Shown here piece after piece: positions 26,065 through 35,611 of a stretch of DNA of 64,000 bases. The stretch covers positions 1 through 64,000 of the forward strand of contig NZ_CAKXZS010000024.1 of assembly GCF_935822925.1 (NCBI RefSeq), read 5' to 3'. The notes beneath the pieces are model-generated. The model did no database searches and had not been told where the DNA came from. It worked only from the letters and a program-made list of their open reading frames with translations. How positions within the stretch are numbered: the first letter of the stretch is position 1; the number at the start of each line of letters is the position of its first letter. A program made the position numbers and the translations under genes. This DNA comes from Mesorhizobium ventifaucium. Its GTDB lineage: Bacteria; Pseudomonadota; Alphaproteobacteria; Rhizobiales; Rhizobiaceae.

Positions 26065-26577
26065 ATGATCGACAATCCGTTCTTTCCGCTGTCCTTTATC
26101 GCCGGGCCGGCGATCCTGACGAACGCCTGCGCGATCCTGCAGAATGGCGCGACCATGCGCTACAACCTCGCCATCACGCAGTGGCGGGAGTTTCGCGCTT
26201 TGCTGGCGGCTCGCGATGACCAGTTGTCGTCGCAATATGCGGATCCGGCGACTGCGGTCGCTCTCGCGGAGCGGCGCATACGCTTACAGCTGCGCGGATT
26301 GGGCCTGCTCAATGCGGCAATCGCCCTGTTTGCCGCAACCACAGTCCTGGGCCTCGCCGGTTCGTTCTTTGTCCAACTCCGGCATCTCCCGGCCGCACCC
26401 GTCAGCGCGGTCATGGTGGTCACCGGCGGTGCCGGGTTTCTCTTTCTCCTCGCTGCCACCGTGACGCTCTTCCTGGAGGGCGCTTGCGGCAGGGCGATGC
26501 TCCGCTTGCATCTGCAGCTCGGCGGCTCCGTCGGCGCGGAGATGCAACAACGGAGATACGGCAGCGATGACCTCTGA
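26065..26577 (+). CDS. DUF2721 family membrane protein
   Basis: Integral membrane protein of 170 residues from ATG 26065 (GGGAGGTG upstream). The N-terminal NPFFPLSFIAGPAILTNACA is the family hallmark. Two or three hydrophobic segments follow, around LLNAAIALFAATTVLGLAGS and AVMVVTGGAGFLFLLAATVT. Function is unknown in the family. It lies between aldehyde dehydrogenase and the cycloisomerase-like gene, overlapping the latter by 11 bases, so it is part of that operon. Confidence 0.82.
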   Translation: MIDNPFFPLSFIAGPAILTNACAILQNGATMRYNLAITQWREFRALLAARDDQLSSQYADPATAVALAERRIRLQLRGLGLLNAAIALFAATTVLGLAGSFFVQLRHLPAAPVSAVMVVTGGAGFLFLLAATVTLFLEGACGRAMLRLHLQLGGSVGAEMQQRRYGSDDL

Positions 26578-28011
26578 CCCCCTCCTCCCGCTTTCATTCG
26601 TCGACTCGCCTCTATTCGGAGCGAGCTTCGTCGATGCACGCGTCCGCGACGTGTTCAATTTCAGATCCTATGTGCAGCGCTGCGTCGAGACCGAGGTCGC
26701 ATTGGCCCGGGCCGAGGCGCGTCTGGGGATTATCCCAGAGGTCGCGGCCGCGGGCATCGCGGCGGCGGCCGAGACCTATCCATTCGATCTGGATCGGCTT
26801 CGTCGCGAGACAGAGATCGTCGGCTATCCGATCCTTCCGCTGGTGGAGCAACTGGCCGACGCCGCCGGCGAAGCGGGGCGCTATCTGCACTGGGGTGCGA
26901 CCACCCAGGATATCATGGACACGGCGACCGTCCTGCAGGTCCGAGCCGCGATCGAGGTCATCGAAACGCGCCTCGCTGAGACGGTCGAGGCGTTGAGGCG
27001 GCTGGCGGCTCTCCACCGCGACACGCCGATGGCCGGACGCACCCATCTCCAGCACGCGCTGCCGATCACTTTTGGCTACAAGGCGGCGGTTTGGCTTTCG
27101 GCGCTTCAACGTCACCGCGAGCGCATCGAGCAGATGAAGCCGCGCCTTCTGATGATCGGTTTTCCGGCGCGTCCGGAACCCTTGCCTCACTTGGCAACAA
27201 GGGCCTGCCGGTTCAGGCGGAGCTTGCGCGCGAACTCAGTCTCGCTATGCCGTCGATCACCTGGCATTCCTGCCGCGACGGCTTCGCCGAAGCGGTCCAA
27301 CTCCTCGGCCTGATCACCGGCAGCCTGGCCAAGATCGCCGTCGACGTCTCGATCATAATGACCACCGAGATCGGCGAGGTCGCCGAGCCCTTCGTCCGGC
27401 ACCGGGGCGCCTCCAGCACCATCCCGCAAAAGCTCAATCCCGTCTCATGCGAGCTGATCATCGCCGCGGCGAAGATGGTTCGCCAGCACGCCGGGCTAAT
27501 GCTCGACGCGATGGCGCATGATTTCGAACGCGCGACGGGACCGTCGCACCTCGAATGGGCGGCGGTGCCCGAGAGCTTCGCCTTGGCATCGGGCGCGCTG
27601 GCACAGGCCTCGTTCATGCTGTCCGGGCTCGTGGTCCATCCTGGTCGGATGCGCGAGAATCTCGGCGTGTCGCGCGGCCTGATCGTCGCGGAGGCAGTGA
27701 TGATGGCGCTTGCGCCGATTACGGGCCGGCAGGCCGCGCATGACCTGCTCTATGCCGGGTGTCGTGAAGCCGCGGAAACCGGAAAGCCGCTCTTCGACGT
27801 CCTCGCGAAGGTCCAGGATGTCGCGACTCCGCTCGGGCTGGAAAGGCTGCGGGAACTGACCGACCCGGCCAACTACCTCGGCTCCGCCCGGGAAATGGTC
27901 GATCGGGTTTTGGGCGTCGCACAGCGCGTGCCTTCGTTGAATCAGGCAAAAATGCCCGACTATCCGGCAACATGGACCGGGTTCGGTCGACGACAGTGCC
28001 GATGGGCGTAA
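26567..28011 (+). pseudogene. 3-carboxy-cis,cis-muconate cycloisomerase-like, one frameshift
   Basis: Fumarase/aspartase superfamily enzyme. The first frame (26567 to about 27162) includes FRSYVQRCVETEVALARAEA, HWGATTQDIMDTA and RTHLQHALPITFGYK. One missing T in a run near 27162 (GGTTTTCC) shifts the frame. The second frame continues with SGASGTLASLGNKG, the superfamily signature SSTIPQKLNPVSCE and ends at 28011. The joined protein has about 480 residues, close to PcaB-type cycloisomerases, though adenylosuccinate lyase-like members look similar. There are no protocatechuate dioxygenase genes nearby, so the substrate may not be carboxymuconate. Confidence 0.85.
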
Positions 28012-28034
28012 CGCTCACCAACAAGGAGATACCG

Positions 28035-28790
28035 ATGACCACCATCTCGATCGTCACCGGCGGCAGCCGCGGCCTTGGCCGCAACACCGCCATCAGCATC
28101 GCGCGCCATGGCGGCGATGTCATCCTCACCTATCGAAGCGGCGCCGAAGGCGCAAAGGCCGTCGTGGCCGAGATCGAAGGCATGGGCCGCAAGGGCGTCG
28201 CACTGCATCTCGATGTCGGCAACATCTCTGCTTTTCCGGCGTTCGTCGAAAGCGTCCGATCGGCGCTGAACTCGACCTGGGGCCGCCAAAGCTTCGATCA
28301 CCTTGTCAACAACGCCGGTCATGGCGAAATGGCCGCCTTTGCCGAAACGACCGAGGCGCAGTTCGACCTCCTGTTCAACGTCCACGTCAAGGGCGTGTTC
28401 TTCCTCACCCAGGCCCTTCTGCCGCTGCTCGCCGACGGCGGGCGCATCATGAACTTGTCCTCGGGCCTGACCCGCGTCAGCTATCCGGGCTTCTCGGCCT
28501 ACTCCGCCGCCAAGGGCGCAGTCGAGATCCTGAGGCTCTACATGGCCAAGGAACTGGGCAGCCGCAGCATCACGGTGAACACCATCGCCCCCGGCGCGAT
28601 CGAGACGGATTTCCTGGGCGGCGCGGTGCGCGATACGCCGGAGTACAACGAGGCGTTCGCCAACATGATCGCGCTTGGCCGCGTCGGCCTGCCCGATGAC
28701 ATCGGTCCGGCGGTTGCCAGCCTGATCGGTTCCGACAATCGCTGGGTCACCGCGCAGCGGATCGAAGTGTCGGGTGGCCAGAACATCTGA
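28035..28790 (+). CDS. SDR family oxidoreductase
   Basis: Short-chain dehydrogenase of 251 residues from ATG 28035 (AAGGAGAT just upstream). TGGSRGLG is at 8-15, NNAG at 92-95 and the catalytic Ser142/143, Tyr156, Lys160 (YSAAK) are intact. ITYRSG-type sequence after beta-2 (LTYRSGAEGA) suggests NADPH. It follows the cycloisomerase-like gene by 23 bases and is probably in the same operon with aldehyde dehydrogenase and DUF2721. Confidence 0.92.
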   Translation: MTTISIVTGGSRGLGRNTAISIARHGGDVILTYRSGAEGAKAVVAEIEGMGRKGVALHLDVGNISAFPAFVESVRSALNSTWGRQSFDHLVNNAGHGEMAAFAETTEAQFDLLFNVHVKGVFFLTQALLPLLADGGRIMNLSSGLTRVSYPGFSAYSAAKGAVEILRLYMAKELGSRSITVNTIAPGAIETDFLGGAVRDTPEYNEAFANMIALGRVGLPDDIGPAVASLIGSDNRWVTAQRIEVSGGQNI

Positions 28791-29030
28791 TGCGACCAGC
28801 CCTAAAACGGGCCGAAAGGTTCGCGTGGTTGCGGAAGGCCGTTGCGTCCGGGCGCGGCGGCCTCCGTTTCCCCGGCGGATATGCCAAGCTCGCAGATACC
28901 GGACTTCAGGTAAGGATCGGGGAGCTTCAGGCAACACGGCGCGGATGGTGCGCCGATACTTTGATCACCGCCGATCCGGAATCGCCGGTTGACGGTGAAC
29001 GAACGAGCAAAGCAGCTACGGAGAAGAAAG

Positions 29031-29726
29031 ATGTCGAATATCCTGATTGTTCTTTCGGCGGCCGACAGGTGGACCCGCGCGGACGGCTCGGTCTACGAAA
29101 CCGGCGTGTGGGCCGAGGAATTCGTCGTTATCGACGAGGCATTCGTCCAAGCCGGTTTCCAAGTCGACATCGCCAGCCCCGGAGGCGTGACCCCAACGAT
29201 GGATAAACGCAGTCTCGATCCCGCGATCGTGGGCGAGGAAATCGCAGAGCGCATGCGCAGCTATCTGGCCAGCAATTCGGATCGGCTCGAAAAGCCGCTG
29301 GTCCTCGCCAACGTCGACGTCAGCCGCTATGACGCAGTCGTCGTTCCCGGCGGGCACGGGCCAGTCGAGGACCTCTACAAGGACCCGGACATGGGTCGTG
29401 TGCTGGTCGAAGCTGATCGGGACGAGAAGGTCATTGCCGCGGTCTGTCACGGCCCGGCGGCGCTGCTGGCGGCCAGGGATGAGAACGGCCAGTGGCCTTT
29501 CGCGAGGCGCAAGATGACTTCCCTCACCGACGAGGAGGAAATCGAGTTCGGGACCGCGGACAATGCGCCCTGGCTGCTCGCCGACACTCTGCGCAAGTCC
29601 GGCGCCGTATTTCAGCAAGGGCCGAACTGGGGCATCTACGTCGTCAAGGACGGCAACCTTCTGACCGGTCAGAATCCGGGATCATCGGCGGCGCTGGCGG
29701 GCGCAGTCATCGCCGCGCTTCGTTGA
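29031..29726 (+). CDS. PfpI/DJ-1 family protein
   Basis: Class I glutamine amidotransferase-like protein of 231 residues from ATG 29031 (GGAGAAG upstream). The nucleophile elbow AAVCHGPAAL holds Cys139 and His140, with the acidic partner expected at Glu30 (WAEEF). VVVPGGHGPVEDL is the family core. Its length and insert match the Hsp31-like glyoxalase III/deglycase group (type 1 glutamine amidotransferase domain). It may detoxify methylglyoxal or other reactive carbonyls, in line with neighbouring dehydrogenases. Confidence 0.9.
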   Translation: MSNILIVLSAADRWTRADGSVYETGVWAEEFVVIDEAFVQAGFQVDIASPGGVTPTMDKRSLDPAIVGEEIAERMRSYLASNSDRLEKPLVLANVDVSRYDAVVVPGGHGPVEDLYKDPDMGRVLVEADRDEKVIAAVCHGPAALLAARDENGQWPFARRKMTSLTDEEEIEFGTADNAPWLLADTLRKSGAVFQQGPNWGIYVVKDGNLLTGQNPGSSAALAGAVIAALR

Positions 29727-29850
29727 CGAAGAGCGCGCCCGGCCGGCTCCGGCAAGTCGGCCGGGCCTCGCTCGCCGATGCGACAACCGGCGCGGGTGGT
29801 CACCGACCTGCCTTGTCGTCCTGGGCCTCTTGCGCCCGTCGACCCGGGCC

Positions 29851-30160
29851 TCAGGCGAAGCCGACGTCAGCCGCGACCCGGTCCAACTCGCCGAATACAT
29901 CTTCCGGCAAGTTCAGCGCGGCCGCGGCGAGGTTCTCCCGCAAATGCTTCAGGGACGAGGTGCCGGGGATCAGGAGGATATTGGGTGAACGCCTAAGCAA
30001 CCAAGCGAGCGCCACTTGCATCGGTGTGGCGCCCAGGCGGCGGCCGACAGCCGACAAGGTGGATGATTGCAGCGGCGTAAATCCACCGAGTGGAAAGAAC
30101 GGCACATAGGCAATGCCGTCCGGGAGAAGCTCGTCGAGCATGGCATCGTCGGCCCGGCAC
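29851..30160 (-). pseudogene. Aldo/keto reductase, C-terminal fragment
   Basis: About 100 residues match the C-terminal third of aldo/keto reductases: DGIAYVPFFPLGG, GATPMQVALAWLLRRSPNIL, LIPGTSSLKHLRENLAAA. The catalytic Asp/Tyr/Lys/His part is missing. Similarity begins abruptly near 30160, 20 bases from the start of the DUF4304 gene on the other strand, so insertion of foreign DNA may have removed the 5' part. Confidence 0.85.
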
Positions 30161-30180
30161 GCAATACAGGATTTGTTTTG

Positions 30181-30795
30181 ATGACAAACCGACACGACAA
30201 GTTGATCGCCGACGCCGCCAAGAAGATCCTCGCTCCGCTTGGCTTCCGTCGAAAAGGCCGATCACGCGTCTGGTTGTTAGATCACGGTTGGTGGCTGACC
30301 GTGGTCGAGTTCCAGCCAAGCGGGTGGGCGAAGGGTAGCGGCCTTAACGTCGCTGCCCATTGGTTGTGGATTGAGCAGGAACATTTGAGCTTCGACTACT
30401 TCAGACGTTCCGAGCCGTTCATCGAATACACGTCTGACGCTCAATTTGAACCCGAAGCTACGCGCTTGGCTGATTCAGCCGCCCACGAAGCAAACCGGTT
30501 GGATCAGACTTTCATATCAATCGAAGCTGCGGCAACGGTGCTGGCTATGGAGGAACGAGGGCTTCCCGAACAAGCGCAAGGAAGCTGGGCTGCCTATGAT
30601 GCCGGAATGGCAATGGCGCTATCAGGCAGAACTGACGACGCAACGGCCCTGTTTAACTCGGTGCGAGACGAGCGCGTGCGACCAGCCGTGGCCCGCGTAG
30701 AGAAACTTCTCTCTGATCCGGTCGAGTTTCGTCGGGAGGCTGACAATCTCATTGCGGTGCATCGCAAGGTTGTGGGTCTCGTGCCGCGACAATAG
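30181..30795 (+). CDS. DUF4304 family protein
   Basis: Soluble protein of 204 residues from ATG 30181. The N-terminal pattern ILAPLGFRRKGRSRVWLLDHGWW is that of the DUF4304 family, whose function is unknown; members are often found in accessory regions next to defence or toxin-immunity genes. Acidic, with no membrane segments. No partner gene is recognisable. It starts beside a truncated aldo/keto reductase, which suggests arrival by transfer. Confidence 0.72.
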   Translation: MTNRHDKLIADAAKKILAPLGFRRKGRSRVWLLDHGWWLTVVEFQPSGWAKGSGLNVAAHWLWIEQEHLSFDYFRRSEPFIEYTSDAQFEPEATRLADSAAHEANRLDQTFISIEAAATVLAMEERGLPEQAQGSWAAYDAGMAMALSGRTDDATALFNSVRDERVRPAVARVEKLLSDPVEFRREADNLIAVHRKVVGLVPRQ

Positions 30796-30984
30796 CGGTC
30801 ACCTAACGCTCTATCTCACAGCAAGTCGAGGCTGAAGACGTCTACTCCCGGCCGAGTCAGAGGGTCGGCCGGACTCCATCTCCCGCCACGCTCTCTTGTT
30901 ATTGTGCAATGCAGCAACGATATTGCGACACGTGCGTTACACAGATTGCCGTCCATTCCGGGCGTCAGAACAGGGACGGCGCCA

Positions 30985-32148
30985 TTGCGAAAAATCTCCG
31001 ACACCATCGCCCGCCTCGCTGCGCTGCAGGCACGACATGCCACGCATATCGCCGACCTCGGTGCGTCGGATCCTCTCGAGACGCTGGCCGACTTCGGTAC
31101 CAATCCCGGCGGGTTGGGAGCGAAGTTCTACATTCCTAATGACCTATCCAAGGGCGCCGCAGTCGTCGTCGTGCTGCATGGCTGCACACAGAACGCGGCC
31201 GGCTATAACCATCATTCCGGCTGGTCCCAACTCGCCGACGAGGCTGGCTTCGCGCTGCTCTTTCCCGAACAGCAACGCGGCAACAATCCAAACCTCTGTT
31301 TCAACTGGTTCCAGCCTGGCGACACCAAGCGTGGTTCGGGCGAGGCGCTTTCGATACGCCAGATGATCGAGACGATGGTCGTCACCCACGGTCTCGACCG
31401 AAGGCGAATCTTCATCACCGGCCTCTCGGCCGGAGGCGCAATGGCGGCGGCCATGCTGGCGACCTATCCGGAAGTGTTTGCCGGCGGTGCGTTAATTGCC
31501 GGCCTGCCTTTCGGCAGCGCAACGACCATCCCGGAGGCCTTCGATCGCATGCGCGGCCACGGCGGTCCTTCGGAACAGGATCTGCAACGGGCCCTCCGCG
31601 GCGCATCGGATCATCGGGGACCCTGGCCGAGGATTTCGATTTGGCACGGTGCCGCTGACCACACGGTGTCGCCTTCCAACGCGGAAGCGATCGCAGGTCA
31701 ATGGCGGGGAGTCCACCGGCTTGAAAAAGCGCCTACGCTTCGGGAAGCTGCCGGATCGCACGCAAAGCAGGTCTGGCGTAACGGCGCGGGAGATGTCTTG
31801 ATCGAAATCAACATGATCGCCGGGATGGGCCACGGCACGCCGCTCGGCAACGGCCTCGGCGCTCCGGGACCTTATATGCTTGATGTCGGCATCGCCTCCA
31901 CACGGGAGATCGCGCAGTTCTGGGGGATCGCGGTAACCGAGGACAGCGCCTCCCGGAAGTCGAGGCCGCAAGTGCCCGCCAGCCAACGGCCACTACGCCA
32001 GTCACCGGCGCCAGGTCTAGAAAATGCGAAGTCGAAGCCCCCGCAGCCGACTGTCATCCATCAGTTCCCGCGTCACACGGAATTGGGCCAGCCCGGCGTG
32101 AAGAAGATTATTGAGAATGCCCTGCGGGCAGCGGGCCTGATGCGCTAG
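30985..32148 (+). CDS. PHA depolymerase-like esterase
   Basis: Esterase of the PHB-depolymerase (type 1 catalytic domain) family with about 388 residues. TTG 30985 (LRKISDTIARLAALQAR) is the likely start because the family begins with this helix; GTG 30904 in the same frame is an alternative. VVVLHGCTQNAAGYN gives the oxyanion hole, GLSAGGAMAA the nucleophile serine and GMGHGTPL the catalytic histidine. The C-terminal tail after about residue 320 is rich in Pro, Ser and Lys and of no known fold. No signal peptide is obvious, so it may act on intracellular polyester or other esters. Confidence 0.85.
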   Translation: MRKISDTIARLAALQARHATHIADLGASDPLETLADFGTNPGGLGAKFYIPNDLSKGAAVVVVLHGCTQNAAGYNHHSGWSQLADEAGFALLFPEQQRGNNPNLCFNWFQPGDTKRGSGEALSIRQMIETMVVTHGLDRRRIFITGLSAGGAMAAAMLATYPEVFAGGALIAGLPFGSATTIPEAFDRMRGHGGPSEQDLQRALRGASDHRGPWPRISIWHGAADHTVSPSNAEAIAGQWRGVHRLEKAPTLREAAGSHAKQVWRNGAGDVLIEINMIAGMGHGTPLGNGLGAPGPYMLDVGIASTREIAQFWGIAVTEDSASRKSRPQVPASQRPLRQSPAPGLENAKSKPPQPTVIHQFPRHTELGQPGVKKIIENALRAAGLMR

Positions 32149-32508
32149 GCGGACGGCGCAAATCCGCTCGCCCACTGACCGCCGGCCCGCGAAGGTCAAG
32201 CGGCTCTGACCAGGCAAAGGACGGCGTTGGTCTTTGCAATCATGGACCGCTTTTCAGCGAGCGGTCTCATGCACCTCGTCCAGATACTGCTCCAGCATCG
32301 CGCCGGGTCAGGTCTCGCTCCGGAGATGCTGATGCGCTCTTTCCGACAGAGGACGCCTTGAGCACGGCGCCGACTGGTCGACGCCACGTCCACTGCACTC
32401 GTCCACTGCCGGGCTCCTTCGTTTGAAGCGAGGCGCACACCTGCATTCAGGCAGGCCCGTCGTAACGCTCGACCGGCCATCTGTCGTGGTGCCACCCCAC
32501 AATTCACG
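32149..32508. other. Intergenic, no gene seen
   Basis: Short open frames on the minus strand show no domain and no ribosome binding site. I see no repeat or terminator of note. Confidence 0.45.
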
Positions 32509-33024
32509 CTAGCCCGTCCGATTTAGGCGGCTTCTCGTCGCGTGTAGAAGCGCCTTCGAATAGATTCTGTGAAAGCCCATTAGAGAATGGAATATGGGGC
32601 CTATTGTTTCCTCGCCGGTCGCTTCGTTGATAGTCGCCGTAACGGCCGAGCCGAAAAACAGAAGGGTGGCGCGACGCGTTCCGCGGGTGGTCGCCGCAAT
32701 CATGAACCATGATCGGGTGCGAGTGGTCAAATCGCACATTAGCAGTTGATGTTCCGCTCGTTCCTCTACGATCCAAGCCGCGAATGTTGAGCGCGTGCCG
32801 GCGGCGAGTTCCTTCGCTTGCAGGTCCGTGGACGGCTTAGCAGCCAAGACCAGCAAAGCCCTTTCGAGTTTGAACAGCCACGTTGTGTAGAACGCTTCGA
32901 CAAAGGCGGCTAAAGAAATCTGGCCGGCCATCTCGATGACAAAGCAGTCCGTGTAGCCGCCACCTTCAGCGTATTTGCTTAGGAACGCTTGTTCTGGAAG
33001 CGCGCACGTCTGGATAACTGTCAT
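32509..33024 (-). CDS. Hypothetical protein
   Basis: Unrecognised protein of 171 residues with a composition typical of real soluble proteins: YTDCFVIEMAGQISLAAFVE, FKLERALLVLAAKPSTD, then EERAEHQLLMCDLTTRTRSW and FGSAVTATINEATGEETIGP. The aromatic and acidic motifs suggest a compact alpha/beta domain, possibly ligand-binding. No clear ribosome binding site precedes ATG 33024. It stands alone between decayed stretches, so its expression is uncertain. Confidence 0.6.
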   Translation of the reverse strand: MTVIQTCALPEQAFLSKYAEGGGYTDCFVIEMAGQISLAAFVEAFYTTWLFKLERALLVLAAKPSTDLQAKELAAGTRSTFAAWIVEERAEHQLLMCDLTTRTRSWFMIAATTRGTRRATLLFFGSAVTATINEATGEETIGPIFHSLMGFHRIYSKALLHATRSRLNRTG

Positions 33025-33321
33025 ACTATTACCCTACAAGCAGTTCGTGACTTTAGCTTGCCCGAAAGCACCTCATATTCAGGACAAGCGGCCCGGGTCT
33101 CGCAAGAAGCGCCGAAGACTACGCGAACTTCCGGGCGAACGCATCCGGATTGGCATTCATGTCGCCGACGCCGACTACAGGTGGTGAGGCCTCCAGCGAC
33201 CTTGGCCCGTTTCTCGTGTCCTACGTGAAAGCGCGACCAGTTTGCGCAAGGGCGGGCGAATTGCAGCAACAGCGATCAAACCAACTCGCTCTGGATAACT
33301 AGGTACTATACGCGGCGGTCT
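33025..33321. other. Intergenic, no gene seen
   Basis: Only short frames without domains. Nothing structural noted. Confidence 0.4.
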
Positions 33322-33636
33322 TCACTGCGTGTCTTCAGGGCATCGGCTTTCCTGATGGAGCCCCAAAGCACCGGAGGCGACAATGAAGAAGCCGATCCAT
33401 GCGATCAGCTCGCCGAGAACTGGTGAACCTCTAAAAGCTACGGGGCTGCTAACATGCGAAATGGCATCGAGAGCAAGTTCAGGGGATTTGAGGCGATCAA
33501 CCGCGACGGCGCGTTGATCGGTCCACGGAACCATGGCTGCATTCCTCGAAATTCGGCGGCCGAGAGCACGCTCCCGCTTCATTCCTAGTGCTTCGAACTG
33601 CCGCCCTGCGTGATACGAGTAGGGCGATGGCTCCAT
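33322..33636 (-). CDS. Possible small hypothetical membrane protein
   Basis: Open frame of 104 residues with one hydrophobic segment near the C-terminus (ELIAWIGFFIVASGALGLH). There is no ribosome binding site before ATG 33636 and no recognisable family. It could be a chance frame in a decayed stretch. Confidence 0.25.
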   Translation of the reverse strand: MEPSPYSYHAGRQFEALGMKRERALGRRISRNAAMVPWTDQRAVAVDRLKSPELALDAISHVSSPVAFRGSPVLGELIAWIGFFIVASGALGLHQESRCPEDTQ

Positions 33637-33939
33637 ACGACAAGCTGGCGGAAAACTATCTCGCTGCCCTCAAGCTTGTAGCCGTCCGCATTTGAATACG
33701 CAGTAATGAGTTACGTCCCAGCCACTACGGATGTTATTACAGTCTTGCGATCGTCGGCGATCTTCGCACGCCGGAGGCGGGATGACGCCCGACGACATCG
33801 GCAGAGGGCGGCTTCGGCCGTCCCTTCCCGACTTTGGATGGGCAACGGATGACGTTCGGGCGCTCACCACGGCGGCGACGAGCCTAACATCACTACCGCA
33901 GGCGATCGCCGCGACGGGCGCCAAGGGCCGTACCTGTCT

Positions 33940-34227
33940 CTATGTTGCCTTCACGATTCTCGGTTTAGTCGGTCGGCGGGCTTGAGCTGCACTCTCAAGG
34001 ACCAAGGCCAGCCGCTTCTCGTCTTCGATGGCGCGATCGACTGCCTCGATTTCCTCCTGGAGCGCCTTCAGCTCGGCTCCGTAACTGGAGCCGTCGCTGT
34101 CCCCGATCTGAAAGCCACTTGCCCGCATTGCGTCGCGAGTATGGTGGACGTTACGGACTCCTTCGCGTCGAGTCGCGACCAGGATTTCCCTGAATTCTCC
34201 AAGACGTTCAACGTGATTGCGGGTCAT
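33940..34227 (-). CDS. Small hypothetical protein with coiled-coil segment
   Basis: Protein of 95 residues that I do not recognise. ATG 34227 is preceded at good spacing by AGGAGA. The middle is a heptad-like helix (LKALQEEIEAVDRAIEDEKR) and both ends are basic. It may be a DNA- or RNA-associated helper. It is isolated, with no operon partner. Confidence 0.55.
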   Translation of the reverse strand: MTRNHVERLGEFREILVATRREGVRNVHHTRDAMRASGFQIGDSDGSSYGAELKALQEEIEAVDRAIEDEKRLALVLESAAQARRPTKPRIVKAT

Positions 34228-34904
34228 TGCGTTCTCCTATTTCGTCGTCATCGTCGCCGACGGACGGCTGAACCTTACGGCGCAGAAGGTTTAAGTGACT
34301 ACAGGAGATGGAAGCTCAAATTTGAACGTCTTGCAATTGCGTTGAGCGCGGCAGGCGGAAATTGGCTTGGGACCCGATCGATCACCGACCAGCTTTTCGG
34401 CCGAGCGCGTCTGGATCGTGAGGGCCCGTTTCTCAGCGCCCCACGACGCTGGTCTCAATGTGCGACAAGATACACGGAGCCGACGTTCAAGCGGAATCGT
34501 TGTTGTCGGGTTGCCAGACCATAGGAGATCATACGAGAGATATGGGTTGGCGAACCAGCCGCTAAGATGGTTTTGTGTAGAAAACATCCCCCCTGCCAAC
34601 CAAATCCATCCCAGCCATACTGGCCTGCCCTGTCAAATCCTCACGATTGGTGGGTTCGTTCCTGCCAAGGTCAGCAACGGGTCACCCCATAGTCATCACG
34701 CCGTGTGACCTGAACGTCCGCTCTTGCCTTTTGGACGCCAAAATCTGCCGGGCGTCAGCTTCCTCTGCCGCTACTTGCCCGTTCCAGAGCACAAGCCCCG
34801 CCTCTTCTGCGCCAGCGTATCTAATCCTACTCCGGCTCTCGTCAGCATCTCGTGCCCCTCAAGAGTCGTACTTATCGTGCCATCAAGCCGCTTTGGGAAC
34901 GGCC
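34228..34904. other. Gene-poor stretch
   Basis: No convincing gene. The first bases hold the promoter of the small coiled-coil gene. The rest has overlapping short frames only and leads into repeat copy C. Confidence 0.45.
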
Positions 34905-35158
34905 GCACGATGGCGGCCGTAACCCACCTTCACGAGCAACCCTTCCTCGCATATGCGGGCGAGGTAGCAACGGGGAACGCCGATGTCGGTTAGGTCTTTT
35001 GTCCGGACTTCGCCCTTCCCAAGAGCGAGCGAGACGGCGCGTTCCCTCAATGTCGGCTTCGGACCACCGGCAAGCCGGATCCGCTTGGCGCGATCGCGAT
35101 CACGCTTCCGCAACCTGACGGAGGGCTCTGGCGTAGTTTTGAGGGGAATCGGCAGCAC
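34883..35158 (-). pseudogene. AbiEi-type antitoxin, N-terminal fragment
   Basis: Fragment of about 91 residues: basic linker RKRDRDRAKRIRLAGGPKP, then winged-helix EVRTKDLTDIGVPRCYLARI and EEGLLVKVGYG, then divergent sequence and a stop. The upstream coding part seen in copy B is frameshifted here. The family resemblance ends at the same residue as in the other copies. It could still make a small DNA-binding protein from GTG 35158, but no ribosome binding site is seen. Confidence 0.6.
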
Positions 35159-35474
35159 GTAGTTCGCGGTTTCGTCCAGCCCGGGGAGCCACCGCCTTTT
35201 CTACGATACGGCCCGATCCTGCGCGCAGTGTGCGATGTTCCTTACGCTTCAATTTGGTTCGCTTCTGCCAAAATGGTTGCAAACAGCAGAGACGCCTATC
35301 GAAGTCAGGGTAAGTTAGCGTGGCGCCTTGCCTTCGCCTAGGCCTGCAAATGGCTCATCGTAGAGTCGGCGGCGACATCGTGAAAAGACATAGACTCGGC
35401 GCGATTGCGCCGAAACGAGCCGTCTCAGAGATTCGGCCGGCGAAACCTTCCAACACGAGAACCGGAAGAATCGA
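34905..35474 (-). repeat. Dispersed repeat copy C (full length, most diverged)
   Basis: Contains the AbiEi-like coding part (to about 35158) and the upstream non-coding part (35215-35474) with the CCTAGGCCTGC, ACATCGTGAAAAGACATAGA and CGAAACGAGCCG landmarks. It diverges more from copy B than copy D does, and near its end shares GGAAGAATYGACC with copy A only. Confidence 0.72.
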
Positions 35475-35611
35475 CCGATCCGGACATTCCGGTCCTAAAG
35501 CTAAACAGCTGCAATCAAGCCCGCCTCCAGACTGCACCATGACCATGAGACTGGAGATCGACTCGCATCACACATCCTGTGCTATTTGTGATATGTGACT
35601 GAGGCGGTGAC

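Noticed and set aside
32990..33024. Start of the hypothetical protein reads like a known sequencing-adapter translation (VIQTCALP)
   Set aside because: The DNA matches the adapter only over CAGACGTG and then differs, so it is not adapter contamination.
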